Below, piece after piece: positions 14,846 to 22,750 of a stretch of DNA of 23,566 nt (the stretch's first letter is position 1; each line of letters starts with the position of its first letter). Position numbers and translations under genes: made by a program. The stretch is from a bacterium (GTDB lineage: Bacteria > SZUA-79 > Acidulodesulfobacterales > Acidulodesulfobacteraceae), in assembly GCA_021789455.1 (NCBI GenBank), contig JAJYJN010000013.1:1-23566 (forward strand). Reading direction: 5' to 3'. A model generated the notes under the pieces. The model did no database searches. It saw only the letters and a list, made by a program, of their open reading frames with translations, and was not told the DNA's origin.

Positions 14846-15775
14846 ATGCTTAATACCGCGCTTTACGCTATAAATTTCGGTGAGTTCTATTACGAGAATC
14901 TCGACTGTTTTGCGAACTATTCGAAGCTCGGCTTAAAAGAAATAGTCCTGATACATGTTATAGACCCGGCAGTTTTTCAGCATAGCCTTTATTCCGTCTA
15001 TAAAAAAGAAGACGAGGAGAAGATAAAAAAGTTTGCAGAAATTAAACTTGAAGATATCAAAAAATATTTAGAAAAATCTGGGTTCGGCGTTCGATATATA
15101 ATAAGGGTAGGTAATACGGCTGAAGAAATATCGGAAGAAGCAAAGGCAGAGAATATAGACTTTATAGTTTTAGACAAGAAAGCCGGCGTAAAGTCCAAGG
15201 GATATTTTTCATTTTACGGTTCTCCGCTTTATGATATTATAATCAAAGTAGAAAAACCGGTTATGATTATGAAACGGGTTTTGTTTCATTCTTCCAGCGA
15301 TTTTAAAAGCGACAGAAAAACAAGCTGCAGGCATTTGTTCGATGACGTCGTCTTTGCCACCGATTTTTCGGAATTTTCGCTTAAAGCCCTGCCTTTGATA
15401 CTAAAAGCTCCGGACGACCTAATTAAACTATTTACTATTTTACATATTATCGATGAAAAACTTTTCAAAGGATTTAAAGATTCGCATAGCGGGGACGAAA
15501 TAAAAAATTATGAGAAAAACCTTGCCGAAAAATTTGAATCTGTAATTAGCGGCTTAAATTACAGGTTTGGTAAAGAAAAATCTAATTTGGAAATAGCGGT
15601 AAGGAAGGGCGCTCCTTATAAGGAAATAACCGATTTTATAGAAGAGACCGGAAAAAAATTATTAATCTTGGGATTCAAGGGGAGGGATAGGGAAGGTCTA
15701 AGGGAGATGATTTTTGGAAGTACCGCCGAAAGAATAATAAACGCCTTACCATGTTCTATTTTAATAGTAAAATAA
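14846..15775 (+). CDS. Tandem-domain universal stress protein
   Basis: A 309-residue cytoplasmic protein with two UspA domains: about 1-150 (degenerate, ending KPVMIMKRV) and about 168-309. The second has FDDVVFATDFSEFS at its start and GFKGRDREG...FGSTAERI at its end, matching the ATP-binding G-2x-G-9x-G-S/T motif except that the spacer is 11 residues (G276, G279, G291-S292). The first domain has lost the Gly-rich loop. Such proteins take part in stress and stationary-phase survival. The start lacks a ribosome-binding site. The gene converges on the MFS gene with 5 nt between stops. Confidence 0.9.
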   Translation: MLNTALYAINFGEFYYENLDCFANYSKLGLKEIVLIHVIDPAVFQHSLYSVYKKEDEEKIKKFAEIKLEDIKKYLEKSGFGVRYIIRVGNTAEEISEEAKAENIDFIVLDKKAGVKSKGYFSFYGSPLYDIIIKVEKPVMIMKRVLFHSSSDFKSDRKTSCRHLFDDVVFATDFSEFSLKALPLILKAPDDLIKLFTILHIIDEKLFKGFKDSHSGDEIKNYEKNLAEKFESVISGLNYRFGKEKSNLEIAVRKGAPYKEITDFIEETGKKLLILGFKGRDREGLREMIFGSTAERIINALPCSILIVK

Positions 15776-15780
15776 ATTTT

Positions 15781-17184
15781 TCAATCCTTGACGACTTGTG
15801 CGTTTTTATATGATTTTGCGAAAAATCCGAACAAAATGGTCGCCAGAATTATTATAAATGCAACCAAACCGTACGCAGACATATAATTGAAATAATAGAA
15901 TACCGCTCCTACCGCAAACGGTCCCAAAACAAATCCTAAATCGCTCAGCGTTCTGTATATGCCTATAGCCTCGTCGTAACGGCTTTTGTCGACGCTGTCC
16001 ATCAGGTAAAGATTTCTTGCTGGACCGGAAAACCCGCCACCCGCGCTTAATAATATAATTGACAAACCGAATGCGATAATGTTCTGAAATATAATAAAGC
16101 TTAAAACCCCGATTGCCGTTATAACAAAAGACGCGATTATAGATTTTTTAACCCCCATAGCGTTTATAACCCTGTCGGAATAATATGTAAGAACCACGCC
16201 GATTACCGCGGATATTGAAACTAGCAGTCCTATATCGGCTTTATTTAAGTTCATTACGCTGTAGCCCACGAGCGGTACTAGCTCTCTCCTGGAGCCTATT
16301 CTCGAAAAGAAAAACGAGAACGTCAGGAAACATAAAGCGATAAAGTTAAAATTGTAAAGAAGGGAGAAATATTTTTTAATATGGTCATTCCGGGAGCCGT
16401 ATGGGGGATTTGGTTTATTTTCGCCGGCGTTCATATTTGCGTTTGGAATATTAGTGTCTTCGTCGTTTATATTTTTTAAATTTTTTATATTATTGTTATT
16501 GCCGTTCCTTTCTTTATTTAAAACGCCGCCGGCATTATTTACGCCATTTAAAAATTGTTTGTTATAAAATGCTATAATTACTCCTACGGTCATTATTGCC
16601 GCATAAAGCAGGAAAGCCGCTTTATCGGAAAACTCGTAGGCGGCTATCGCGCCCAAAAAAGGCGCCGAACCCATAGAAAGCCTTCTCGCTATCATATATC
16701 TGCTTAAAACTTTTGCCCTTTTTTCGTCTTTATAGAGGCGTTTAGTCAGTATTATCATTGAAGACGTGTTTATTATGCCGGAACCGAAACCTTCCATGAA
16801 CCTGAAAATAAACAGCTGGTAATATGCCGTAGAGAGCAGATATCCTATAGCGCCCAGAAAAATAAAAAGTATGCCTATATGAATATATTGGGAATTGCGC
16901 CTTTTGCTGAGTATGCTTATCGGAATATTGACGAATATGCGGGCTAAGCCGAATGACGCAATTATCAAGCCTACCGTAATTATGCTTGCACCCAAGCTTC
17001 TCGCGTAAAGCGGAAGAACGACGGTATTTAGTCCAAGTCCGAAGTCCGCAAGCGCGATGGTCGAAAGTATGGCTATTAAAAGCCTTTTAGTAGAGGCGGG
17101 AGCAGTTTCTGCTATATATGCATCTGTTTTGCCGGAGTTTTCTTCATTGTCGTTGTTATGACCTCTGCCCTTGTTTGTTTTCAT
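15781..17184 (-). CDS. Major facilitator superfamily transporter
   Basis: A 467-residue inner-membrane transporter with 12 predicted segments in two six-helix halves. The N-terminal half opens with IALADFGLGLNTVVLPLYARSLGAS, typical of drug/sugar efflux-type MFS proteins, and the second half has YYSDRVINAMGVKKSI in the motif-A position. The central loop (about residues 205-272) is long and Asn-rich (NGNNNNIKNLKNIN), and the N-terminus is hydrophilic. Substrate cannot be told from sequence. The ATG at 17184-17182 has no ribosome-binding site but sits 8 nt after a promoter-like -10 box. Confidence 0.9.
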   Translation of the reverse strand: MKTNKGRGHNNDNEENSGKTDAYIAETAPASTKRLLIAILSTIALADFGLGLNTVVLPLYARSLGASIITVGLIIASFGLARIFVNIPISILSKRRNSQYIHIGILFIFLGAIGYLLSTAYYQLFIFRFMEGFGSGIINTSSMIILTKRLYKDEKRAKVLSRYMIARRLSMGSAPFLGAIAAYEFSDKAAFLLYAAIMTVGVIIAFYNKQFLNGVNNAGGVLNKERNGNNNNIKNLKNINDEDTNIPNANMNAGENKPNPPYGSRNDHIKKYFSLLYNFNFIALCFLTFSFFFSRIGSRRELVPLVGYSVMNLNKADIGLLVSISAVIGVVLTYYSDRVINAMGVKKSIIASFVITAIGVLSFIIFQNIIAFGLSIILLSAGGGFSGPARNLYLMDSVDKSRYDEAIGIYRTLSDLGFVLGPFAVGAVFYYFNYMSAYGLVAFIIILATILFGFFAKSYKNAQVVKD

Positions 17185-17192
17185 AAAAATTT

Positions 17193-17221
17193 ATTCTACA
17201 TTATGATGACTTTTAAGTCAA
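17193..17221 (-). promoter_or_regulatory. Promoter of the MFS gene with overlapping palindrome
   Basis: On the minus strand TTGACT (17221-17216) and TAGAAT (17198-17193) are 17 bp apart, leaving 8 nt to the ATG. The -35 box overlaps a palindrome, TGACTT-TT-AAGTCA (17207-17220), a possible operator. Confidence 0.45.
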
Positions 17222-17286
17222 TTTTAATAGTTTATGCGGTCAGTTTATGACATTAAAATACATTAAAATTTGTTATTTATCGGGTA

Positions 17287-17315
17287 TTGTTAATTACTAA
17301 GAAATGGTATATAAT
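17287..17315 (+). promoter_or_regulatory. Promoter-like boxes overlapping the ferritin-FNT start
   Basis: TTGTTA (17287-17292) and a perfect TATAAT (17310-17315) are 17 bp apart. The -10 box lies after the ATG at 17304 and 9 nt before the ATG at 17325, which favours the second ATG. Confidence 0.45.
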
Positions 17316-18758
17316 TTATACATTATGACGGACTTATACTTAAAAAACGACTATAGCGAAACCGCTTCAGAAAAAGCGCATCATACTAAAGCTGTCGAAG
17401 ACTCTATAACACTTCTTCAAAAGTATCTTACGGCGGAAGTGGCTGGAAGGGATTTGTATACGGAACAGGCTAAAACCCTAAAAGACCCTATTTTAGTTCA
17501 GGCTTTAAAATCTTTTGCCTCAACCGAAAGCGGACACATAATAAATATTAGGGAAAAGATAACCGAACTAGGCGGAACGCCAAAGTCTCTTAATGAAATA
17601 AGGGAAGCACAGAAAGGCGTCAGCGAAGCTTCTCACCAGGTTGCCGCTCCTTTAGACATGTTAAGGATAGATTTAAAAATAGAAGAGAATGCAATCAACG
17701 ATTATACAGCCGGTCTTGAAATTATTGAAGACCCTGGAGTAAGGGCGCTAATCGAAAATAATCTTGCAGAAGAAATACACCACTCTTTATATTTATCTAA
17801 AAGAATAAACGAAATTCTTGAAACTACCAAAGCCCGAATAGGGGCTATCAAAGGCATAGAAAAGCCGGGCGGGAAAGAGGCGTCGGAAATTTTCAAGGCT
17901 TCGGTAGAAGTAGGAGAGGCAAGACTTAAAAGAAGCTGGCTTGAAATGTCGATGTCCGGGCTTATTGCCGGTATGAACGTTACGTTCGGCATAATTGCTT
18001 CTTCGTATGTCGCGGCGGCAACATCCCCTTTCGTAGGCATAAACGTTGCTAAAATATTAGGAGCGCTGTTTTTCCCAATAGGCTTTATGTTTTTAATGAT
18101 AGGCAAGAGCGAACTTTTTACAGAGAATTTTCTGGTTCCGGTAAGTGCCGTAATTGCAAAAAGAGGTAAGATTAAGCAGCTTTTAAAATTATGGTCGCTT
18201 ACCTTAATAGGCAACATGGCTGGAATTTTTATTTTCGCGCTGGTAATCGCCGGTTCTTTAAACCAAATAGTTCCGTCGTTCGTCGTAGCCCATATACACT
18301 CTATGGCTAATAATTATATGGACAGGACTCCATTTGTAATGGTGTTAAGCGCCATATTTGCCGGCTGGCTGATAACCCTTATGACATGGCTCTTAATAGC
18401 TTCAAGCGGTACTCTCGCAAGAATTTTTATTATATGGACGGTCGGTTTCCTTATATATCTTAATTCGTTCAGCCACATAGTCGTGGCATCGTCCGAGATT
18501 TTAATCGCCATCAATACCGGTTCCAATATCTCATATCTTCCATGGCTTTATTCATATGTTCCGTTGACTATTATAGGTAATATGATTGGCGGATTATTTT
18601 TTGTTACTATTCTTCAATATCTTCAGATTTTACATTCTACCGACGCAGGCAGCAGGGACGAAGGACTTATTTCTTCGCATCAGTTAAATATGGCCGGTAG
18701 CGATGACCACGGCAGCAGAAAATTCGAAAACGTAGAAAATATAGAAGATACGCTTTAA
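17304..18758 (+). CDS. Ferritin-like di-iron domain fused to an FNT-family channel
   Basis: A 484-residue two-part protein. Residues about 25-175 form a rubrerythrin/ferritin-like four-helix bundle with E45, E75-x-x-H78, E127/E128 and E156-x-x-H159 as likely iron ligands. Residues about 205-445 are a formate/nitrite-transporter domain of the YfdC type with six membrane segments, including MSGLIAGMNVTFGI, LGALFFPIGFMFLMIGKSELFTEN and SFSHIVVASSE, where H391 is the likely pore histidine. FNT channels pass small anions (formate, nitrite, hydrosulfide). Ferritin-like domains are known fused to VIT1 metal transporters (MbfA), so fusion to FNT is unusual. The start may be ATG 17325 instead, giving 477 residues. 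It lies 114 nt upstream of hdrC1, same strand. Domain calls strong, substrate unknown. Confidence 0.9.
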   Translation: MVYNLYIMTDLYLKNDYSETASEKAHHTKAVEDSITLLQKYLTAEVAGRDLYTEQAKTLKDPILVQALKSFASTESGHIINIREKITELGGTPKSLNEIREAQKGVSEASHQVAAPLDMLRIDLKIEENAINDYTAGLEIIEDPGVRALIENNLAEEIHHSLYLSKRINEILETTKARIGAIKGIEKPGGKEASEIFKASVEVGEARLKRSWLEMSMSGLIAGMNVTFGIIASSYVAAATSPFVGINVAKILGALFFPIGFMFLMIGKSELFTENFLVPVSAVIAKRGKIKQLLKLWSLTLIGNMAGIFIFALVIAGSLNQIVPSFVVAHIHSMANNYMDRTPFVMVLSAIFAGWLITLMTWLLIASSGTLARIFIIWTVGFLIYLNSFSHIVVASSEILIAINTGSNISYLPWLYSYVPLTIIGNMIGGLFFVTILQYLQILHSTDAGSRDEGLISSHQLNMAGSDDHGSRKFENVENIEDTL

Positions 18759-18820
18759 ATAATACGGATTAATAATTTAAGTTTCCCCGTGTTGACTTCT
18801 TAATTTATTATGATAAGCTT

Positions 18821-18837
18821 TTTATATATTATATAAA
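18821..18837. promoter_or_regulatory. AT palindrome upstream of hdrC1
   Basis: TTTATATA-T-TATATAAA is a perfect 8-1-8 inverted repeat 35 nt before hdrC1. It could be an operator for the sHdr operon, but the sequence is low-complexity and may be chance. A clear -35/-10 pair is not visible. Confidence 0.25.
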
Positions 18838-18872
18838 ATATAAAAAAGAAAATAATAAAGCAGGAGAATTTC

Positions 18873-19550
18873 ATGGAATATAATGAAAAAGGGGTAAGTA
18901 TAGTACCTTCCGAATTTAAAAAAGAAATTTTCGAAGAAGCCCGAAAAGATTTCAGATACGAAGAGTATGTCAGAGGTTGTTTAAACTGCGGCGTATGCAC
19001 CGGCGGGTGTCCCCCGCACAGGTTTTTCGATTTTTCCCCCCGTATAGTCCTTCAAAATATGAAGTCTAAAGACCCCGAGCTTATCTGGACGATGATGGAC
19101 GAATATATTTGGGCGTGTTTCCAGTGTTTTACCTGCGCTATGATTTGTCCTTTCCTGAATAGTCCGGGAGGCATTATTGCCATATTAAGAGAAATTGCCG
19201 TCAGAAGGGGATTTGAATCCGCTAAAAAAGTCCTGAAGCCTTATTCCAGGGTTTTACTCAAACTTACCGCTTACGGCAACCAGTTATCGCCTGATATGAT
19301 TCAGCCGGATTTTTTTCCGGACTGGGGTCCAACCATAGGATATGCTTCTACCGACCTTGCCCTGAAAAGAAAAGCAATTCCCATGCCGACCCTTCAGGTT
19401 ACTAATCTGGCTTGGGACGTTGCTCCTGAAACAATGAAAGAATTATATGAAATATTCGACGAAGCCGGTGTTTTTAAAATAATAGAAGCCGTAGACCCTT
19501 CGCTTTATGAAATAATACAGGATATAGTGGACGACGTCAGAAGTTCTTAG
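18873..19550 (+). CDS. hdrC1: sHdr subunit HdrC1, iron-sulfur electron-transfer protein
   Basis: A 225-residue cytoplasmic subunit with two ferredoxin-type [4Fe-4S] motifs, C36-x2-C39-x2-C42-x3-C46-P and C82-x2-C85-x2-C88-x3-C92-P, as in heterodisulfide reductase subunit C. In the sulfur-oxidising (sHdr) complex it passes electrons between HdrA and the HdrB subunits. CAGGAG sits 7 nt before the ATG. It is the first gene of a six-gene order known from sulfur oxidisers (hdrC1-B1-A-hyp-C2-B2), which distinguishes it from methanogen hdr genes. A REP-like hairpin separates it from hdrB1. Confidence 0.93.
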   Translation: MEYNEKGVSIVPSEFKKEIFEEARKDFRYEEYVRGCLNCGVCTGGCPPHRFFDFSPRIVLQNMKSKDPELIWTMMDEYIWACFQCFTCAMICPFLNSPGGIIAILREIAVRRGFESAKKVLKPYSRVLLKLTAYGNQLSPDMIQPDFFPDWGPTIGYASTDLALKRKAIPMPTLQVTNLAWDVAPETMKELYEIFDEAGVFKIIEAVDPSLYEIIQDIVDDVRSS

Positions 19551-19572
19551 TTTTCATAGTTTTCGTAACGTA

Positions 19573-19605
19573 GAAGTCTGGATCCCCGCCTGCGCGGGGA
19601 TGACA
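19573..19605. repeat. REP-like hairpin within the sHdr operon
   Basis: ATCCCCGC (19582-19589) pairs with GCGGGGAT (19594-19601) around CTGC, flanked by GTCTGG on the left and GACA on the right. It is the same element family as the one near 11626, in the opposite orientation (loops CTGC and GCAG are reverse complements). It fills the 108-nt gap between hdrC1 and hdrB1. Confidence 0.8.
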
Positions 19606-19658
19606 ATAAAGACGGAAATGAAAAAGTAAAAGGGAACGACAAAAAGGAGATATTTTAT

Positions 19659-20861
19659 ATGGATATCGAAATAGCCAACAGGCTAGGTCTTGCAAATATT
19701 AAATCGGATTATATTCATGCCGCCGGAAGAAAGCTTGAAGACATTCACGAGCACCTTCTCGAGCTTGAAGCAAAAGGAGAAGTTAAAGTCATACATGTAA
19801 AAGACGAGAATAAGCCGATAGAGGCAGATACCTTATTAGGCTGGAAGAAAAAGATACCGACTAATAAACTTTGGCACCATAAATCGTGCGGACAGTGCGG
19901 CAATATACCAGGCTATCCGGTTTCGCTGCTATGGTTTATGAACCAAATGGGCTTGGAATACGTCGACGAAAGAAACCAGACCTCCTGCACCGCTTGGAAT
20001 TATCACGGTTCTGGAACTTCAAACCCTGTCGGGCTTGCTGCCGTCGCCGTTAGAAACTGGCACAGGGCATACGAGTTAGGATTATTTCCTCTGTTTCACT
20101 GCGCTACCACTTTCGGCGACTATAAAGAAATGCGCAATATGCTTGTAGAATACAAAGAACTGCGTGACGAAGTCAGGAGGATAATGCATAAAATCGGCAG
20201 GGAATTGGTCATTCCAGAATATATCGTGCATTACAGCGAATGGGTCCATGTTATGCGCTTCGAAATAGCAAAATTAAAAAAATACGATTTAAGCAACGTG
20301 ATAGCTACCGTCCATCCTGCGTGCCATACCTATAAAATGATACCCGAAGACTGTATATACGATAAGGAAATATATGCCGGAAAAAGAACGGCGGTTTCTA
20401 CGGGGGTCGCTCTTGCGCTTGGCGCGCAGGTTGCGGACTATTCTACATGGTATGACTGTTGCGGATTCGGCTTTAGGCACATACTGACCGAAAGGGAAGC
20501 GTCCAGGTCTTTCGTTATGGACAGGAAGATAAGGCCCATGGTTAGAGAAGCTCATTCAGACGTTTGCTTAACGCAGGATACCGGCTGCACCACCACTTTA
20601 GATAAAAACCAGTGGATAGGGAAAGCCATGGGCTATACCGAACAGGTTCCCGTTATGGCAGACGTTATGTTTGCGGCGTTAGCCTGCGGAGCCGACGTCT
20701 ATAAAATAGTTCAGCTTCAATGGCATACGACGGATTGGAGACCTCTATGTGAAAAGATAGGGATAGACTGGAAAAAATCTGAAGAAGAATATAACGCATA
20801 CCTTGAAGAACTGAAATCGGGCGGCAAAACCGTTAATTTATACGAATATCCTAAAAATTAA
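19659..20861 (+). CDS. hdrB1: sHdr subunit HdrB1, CCG-domain catalytic-type subunit
   Basis: A 400-residue protein of the HdrB family, which uses CCG domains to hold noncubane iron-sulfur clusters. Cysteines visible are C77 and C80 (HKSCGQC), C110 (TSCTAW), C148 (FHCATTF), C222 (HPACHTYK), C267-C268 (YDCCGFGF) and C310 (QDTGCTTTLD). The classic C...CC...CxxC pattern is altered in both halves: S109-C110 replaces CC in the first, and D307-x-x-C310 replaces CxxC in the second. Altered CCG motifs are a feature that sets HdrB1 apart from HdrB2 in sHdr systems. AAGGAG lies 9 nt upstream of the ATG. The complex oxidises carrier-bound sulfur in the cytoplasm. Confidence 0.93.
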   Translation: MDIEIANRLGLANIKSDYIHAAGRKLEDIHEHLLELEAKGEVKVIHVKDENKPIEADTLLGWKKKIPTNKLWHHKSCGQCGNIPGYPVSLLWFMNQMGLEYVDERNQTSCTAWNYHGSGTSNPVGLAAVAVRNWHRAYELGLFPLFHCATTFGDYKEMRNMLVEYKELRDEVRRIMHKIGRELVIPEYIVHYSEWVHVMRFEIAKLKKYDLSNVIATVHPACHTYKMIPEDCIYDKEIYAGKRTAVSTGVALALGAQVADYSTWYDCCGFGFRHILTEREASRSFVMDRKIRPMVREAHSDVCLTQDTGCTTTLDKNQWIGKAMGYTEQVPVMADVMFAALACGADVYKIVQLQWHTTDWRPLCEKIGIDWKKSEEEYNAYLEELKSGGKTVNLYEYPKN

Positions 20862-20888
20862 TAATTTAAAAGCTTTGGAGGATTTTAT

Positions 20889-21932
20889 ATGGCGGAAAAT
20901 ATTTTGGTTGTAGGAGGAGGACCTGCAGGTTTAAACGCTGCGGTTATGCTCGCGGAATTAGGAGTTAACGTATCTTTAGTAGAAAGAGATTCGTTTTTAG
21001 GCGGCAACCCCAAAAAATTTAAATACAAATTTTTGTTTCCAGATATGCAGCCTGCCGATAACGTCATTGGTGAACTTATTAAAAAAGCTGAAACCGGCGG
21101 CAATATAAAAGTTTATTATTCGTCAGAAATATCTGATTTTAAAGAAAACGGAAAAAAGTTCGACGTTACTATAAAAACTGACGATAAGAACGAATTAAAA
21201 ACTTTCGATTCGGTTATAGTTTCTACGGGATTTGAACATTTCGACCCGGCTAGGGACGCAAAATATTCATACCAGCTATTCGACGACGTAATAGATATAA
21301 AAGACCTTGAAAGAATGATGGGCGAGGATAATTTCGTGAGACCTTCTAACGGACAGCCTCCAAAGAACGTTGCTTTTATATTATGCGTAGGCTCCAGGGA
21401 CAGGCACGTCGGAAACCAGTATTGTTCGAGAGTTTGCTGTACGGTTTCCGTAAAACAGGCCATCGAATTAAGGGAACATTTTCCGGCTTGCGAAGTATAT
21501 ATATTTTATATGGATATCAGGACATACGGTTTCTTTGAAGATTTATACTGGAAGGCAATGGAAGAGCATGACGTGCAGATAGTTAAAGGCAGGATTGCCG
21601 AAATTACCTCCGGACCTAATAATACTGTCGTATGCAAGGGAGAGGACACTCTTTTAAGAGGTCCATTTGAGATTCCTTTTGACATGGTAGTTTTGGCATC
21701 CGGCATGGAAGGCGGACCGCAATCGTCTGAAATATCGAAAAAACTTGGTATAGGACTCGACGAACACGGTTTTTTAAAGCCTGAAAATGTTACCCTGTCG
21801 CCTTTTAAATCAAACAGGGACGGGGTTTTTCTTGCAGGGGCATGCACCGGACCAAAAGCCATTTCGGATTCTATTACCGAAGGCGCTGCCGCAGCTATGA
21901 ACGCTTATACTTATGCCGTTAAGAACAAATAA
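20889..21932 (+). CDS. hdrA: sHdr subunit HdrA, FAD and iron-sulfur flavoprotein
   Basis: A 347-residue flavoprotein with a Rossmann FAD motif, VVGGGPAGLNAA (residues 7-18), E32 for the ribose, and the C-terminal FAD segment GVFLAGACTGPKAISDSI. The HdrA cluster motif is C166 (CVGSRD) with C179, C183 and C184 (YCSRVCC). The length matches the short sHdrA type rather than the longer methanogen HdrA with extra ferredoxin domains. TTGGAGG sits upstream of the ATG, and the gene follows hdrB1 by 27 nt. It is the likely electron-bifurcation or transfer hub of the complex; the acceptor is not shown here. Confidence 0.95.
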   Translation: MAENILVVGGGPAGLNAAVMLAELGVNVSLVERDSFLGGNPKKFKYKFLFPDMQPADNVIGELIKKAETGGNIKVYYSSEISDFKENGKKFDVTIKTDDKNELKTFDSVIVSTGFEHFDPARDAKYSYQLFDDVIDIKDLERMMGEDNFVRPSNGQPPKNVAFILCVGSRDRHVGNQYCSRVCCTVSVKQAIELREHFPACEVYIFYMDIRTYGFFEDLYWKAMEEHDVQIVKGRIAEITSGPNNTVVCKGEDTLLRGPFEIPFDMVVLASGMEGGPQSSEISKKLGIGLDEHGFLKPENVTLSPFKSNRDGVFLAGACTGPKAISDSITEGAAAAMNAYTYAVKNK

Positions 21933-21949
21933 ATAAAAACATTGGGATA

Positions 21950-22729
21950 ATGCCGTATATTTTAAAAAACAATAAAATAGATAAAAGATACGAAGAAAAA
22001 TTCTTTGAAATCGTCAAAGAAAATCTGCCCTTAGAAAAAATAGAGTCTTTTAACAGCCTTTTAACAGTTAAGTCGCAATTAATAAAAGAATTCTTATCGG
22101 GCATAATAAAAACAGGCGGAAAATTAGAAAAAGAAAAATTTGACGAAATATTGTCCTTAATTTTTTCAATAAGAAGGCACAGGAATAAAATTTTAGATAC
22201 ATCAAGTATAGACAGCCTTAATTATGCGTTCAGTTTTTTTGAAGATTATAAAAAATCGGCTGAAATAAGAATAGGACGCTTTCTAGAAGCATTTTCTTAC
22301 GAAGACATTATGGTTAAAAGAGACATTGCTTTAGAAATTCTACATTTTTACGAACCTGAGAAAAATGTTTTATGGACCTCTTGGATTTACAGGCAGGATA
22401 ACGGCACGGGATGCCTTCCTTATATGGCGGATTTTTTAAAAAGAACGTGGGACGGAAAACCATATATTATGCCGTTCAGTATTAAAGAAATGAAGGACGA
22501 AACAGATTATTTGTATGATTTGTCCGGCAGAAACGGACTAAATTTAAAGCGTCCGTACGGGACAGATATTCTTTTAAGCTATATGTATTCGGATTACGTA
22601 TATAAAATGGTATATGCTGAATCTAAGTCTTTGTCCGTAGGCGTTCCGGAAGGATTCACTCTAATGAAAAAACTGCTGGGAATCGAAAAGCTAGAAGCTC
22701 AAAGAAATGAAAAAAGCCTGGTAGCTTAA
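21950..22729 (+). CDS. sHdr-associated hypothetical protein (hyp/HdrH position)
   Basis: A 259-residue soluble, mostly helical protein with one cysteine, located between hdrA and hdrC2, exactly where sHdr operons carry the conserved hypothetical gene. No cofactor motif or membrane segment is visible. Distinct segments are LWTSWIYRQDNGTGCLPY and LKRPYGTDILLSYMYSDYVYKMVY. The start ATG follows TTGGGA closely. It ends 21 nt before hdrC2. Conservation of position implies a role in complex assembly or activity, but no function can be claimed. Confidence 0.85.
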   Translation: MPYILKNNKIDKRYEEKFFEIVKENLPLEKIESFNSLLTVKSQLIKEFLSGIIKTGGKLEKEKFDEILSLIFSIRRHRNKILDTSSIDSLNYAFSFFEDYKKSAEIRIGRFLEAFSYEDIMVKRDIALEILHFYEPEKNVLWTSWIYRQDNGTGCLPYMADFLKRTWDGKPYIMPFSIKEMKDETDYLYDLSGRNGLNLKRPYGTDILLSYMYSDYVYKMVYAESKSLSVGVPEGFTLMKKLLGIEKLEAQRNEKSLVA

Positions 22730-22750
22730 GGGAAAAATAAAGGAGGTTTT

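Noticed and set aside
21506..21862. 118-residue minus-strand ORF
   Set aside because: It is antisense to hdrA, whose FAD motifs run through this stretch.
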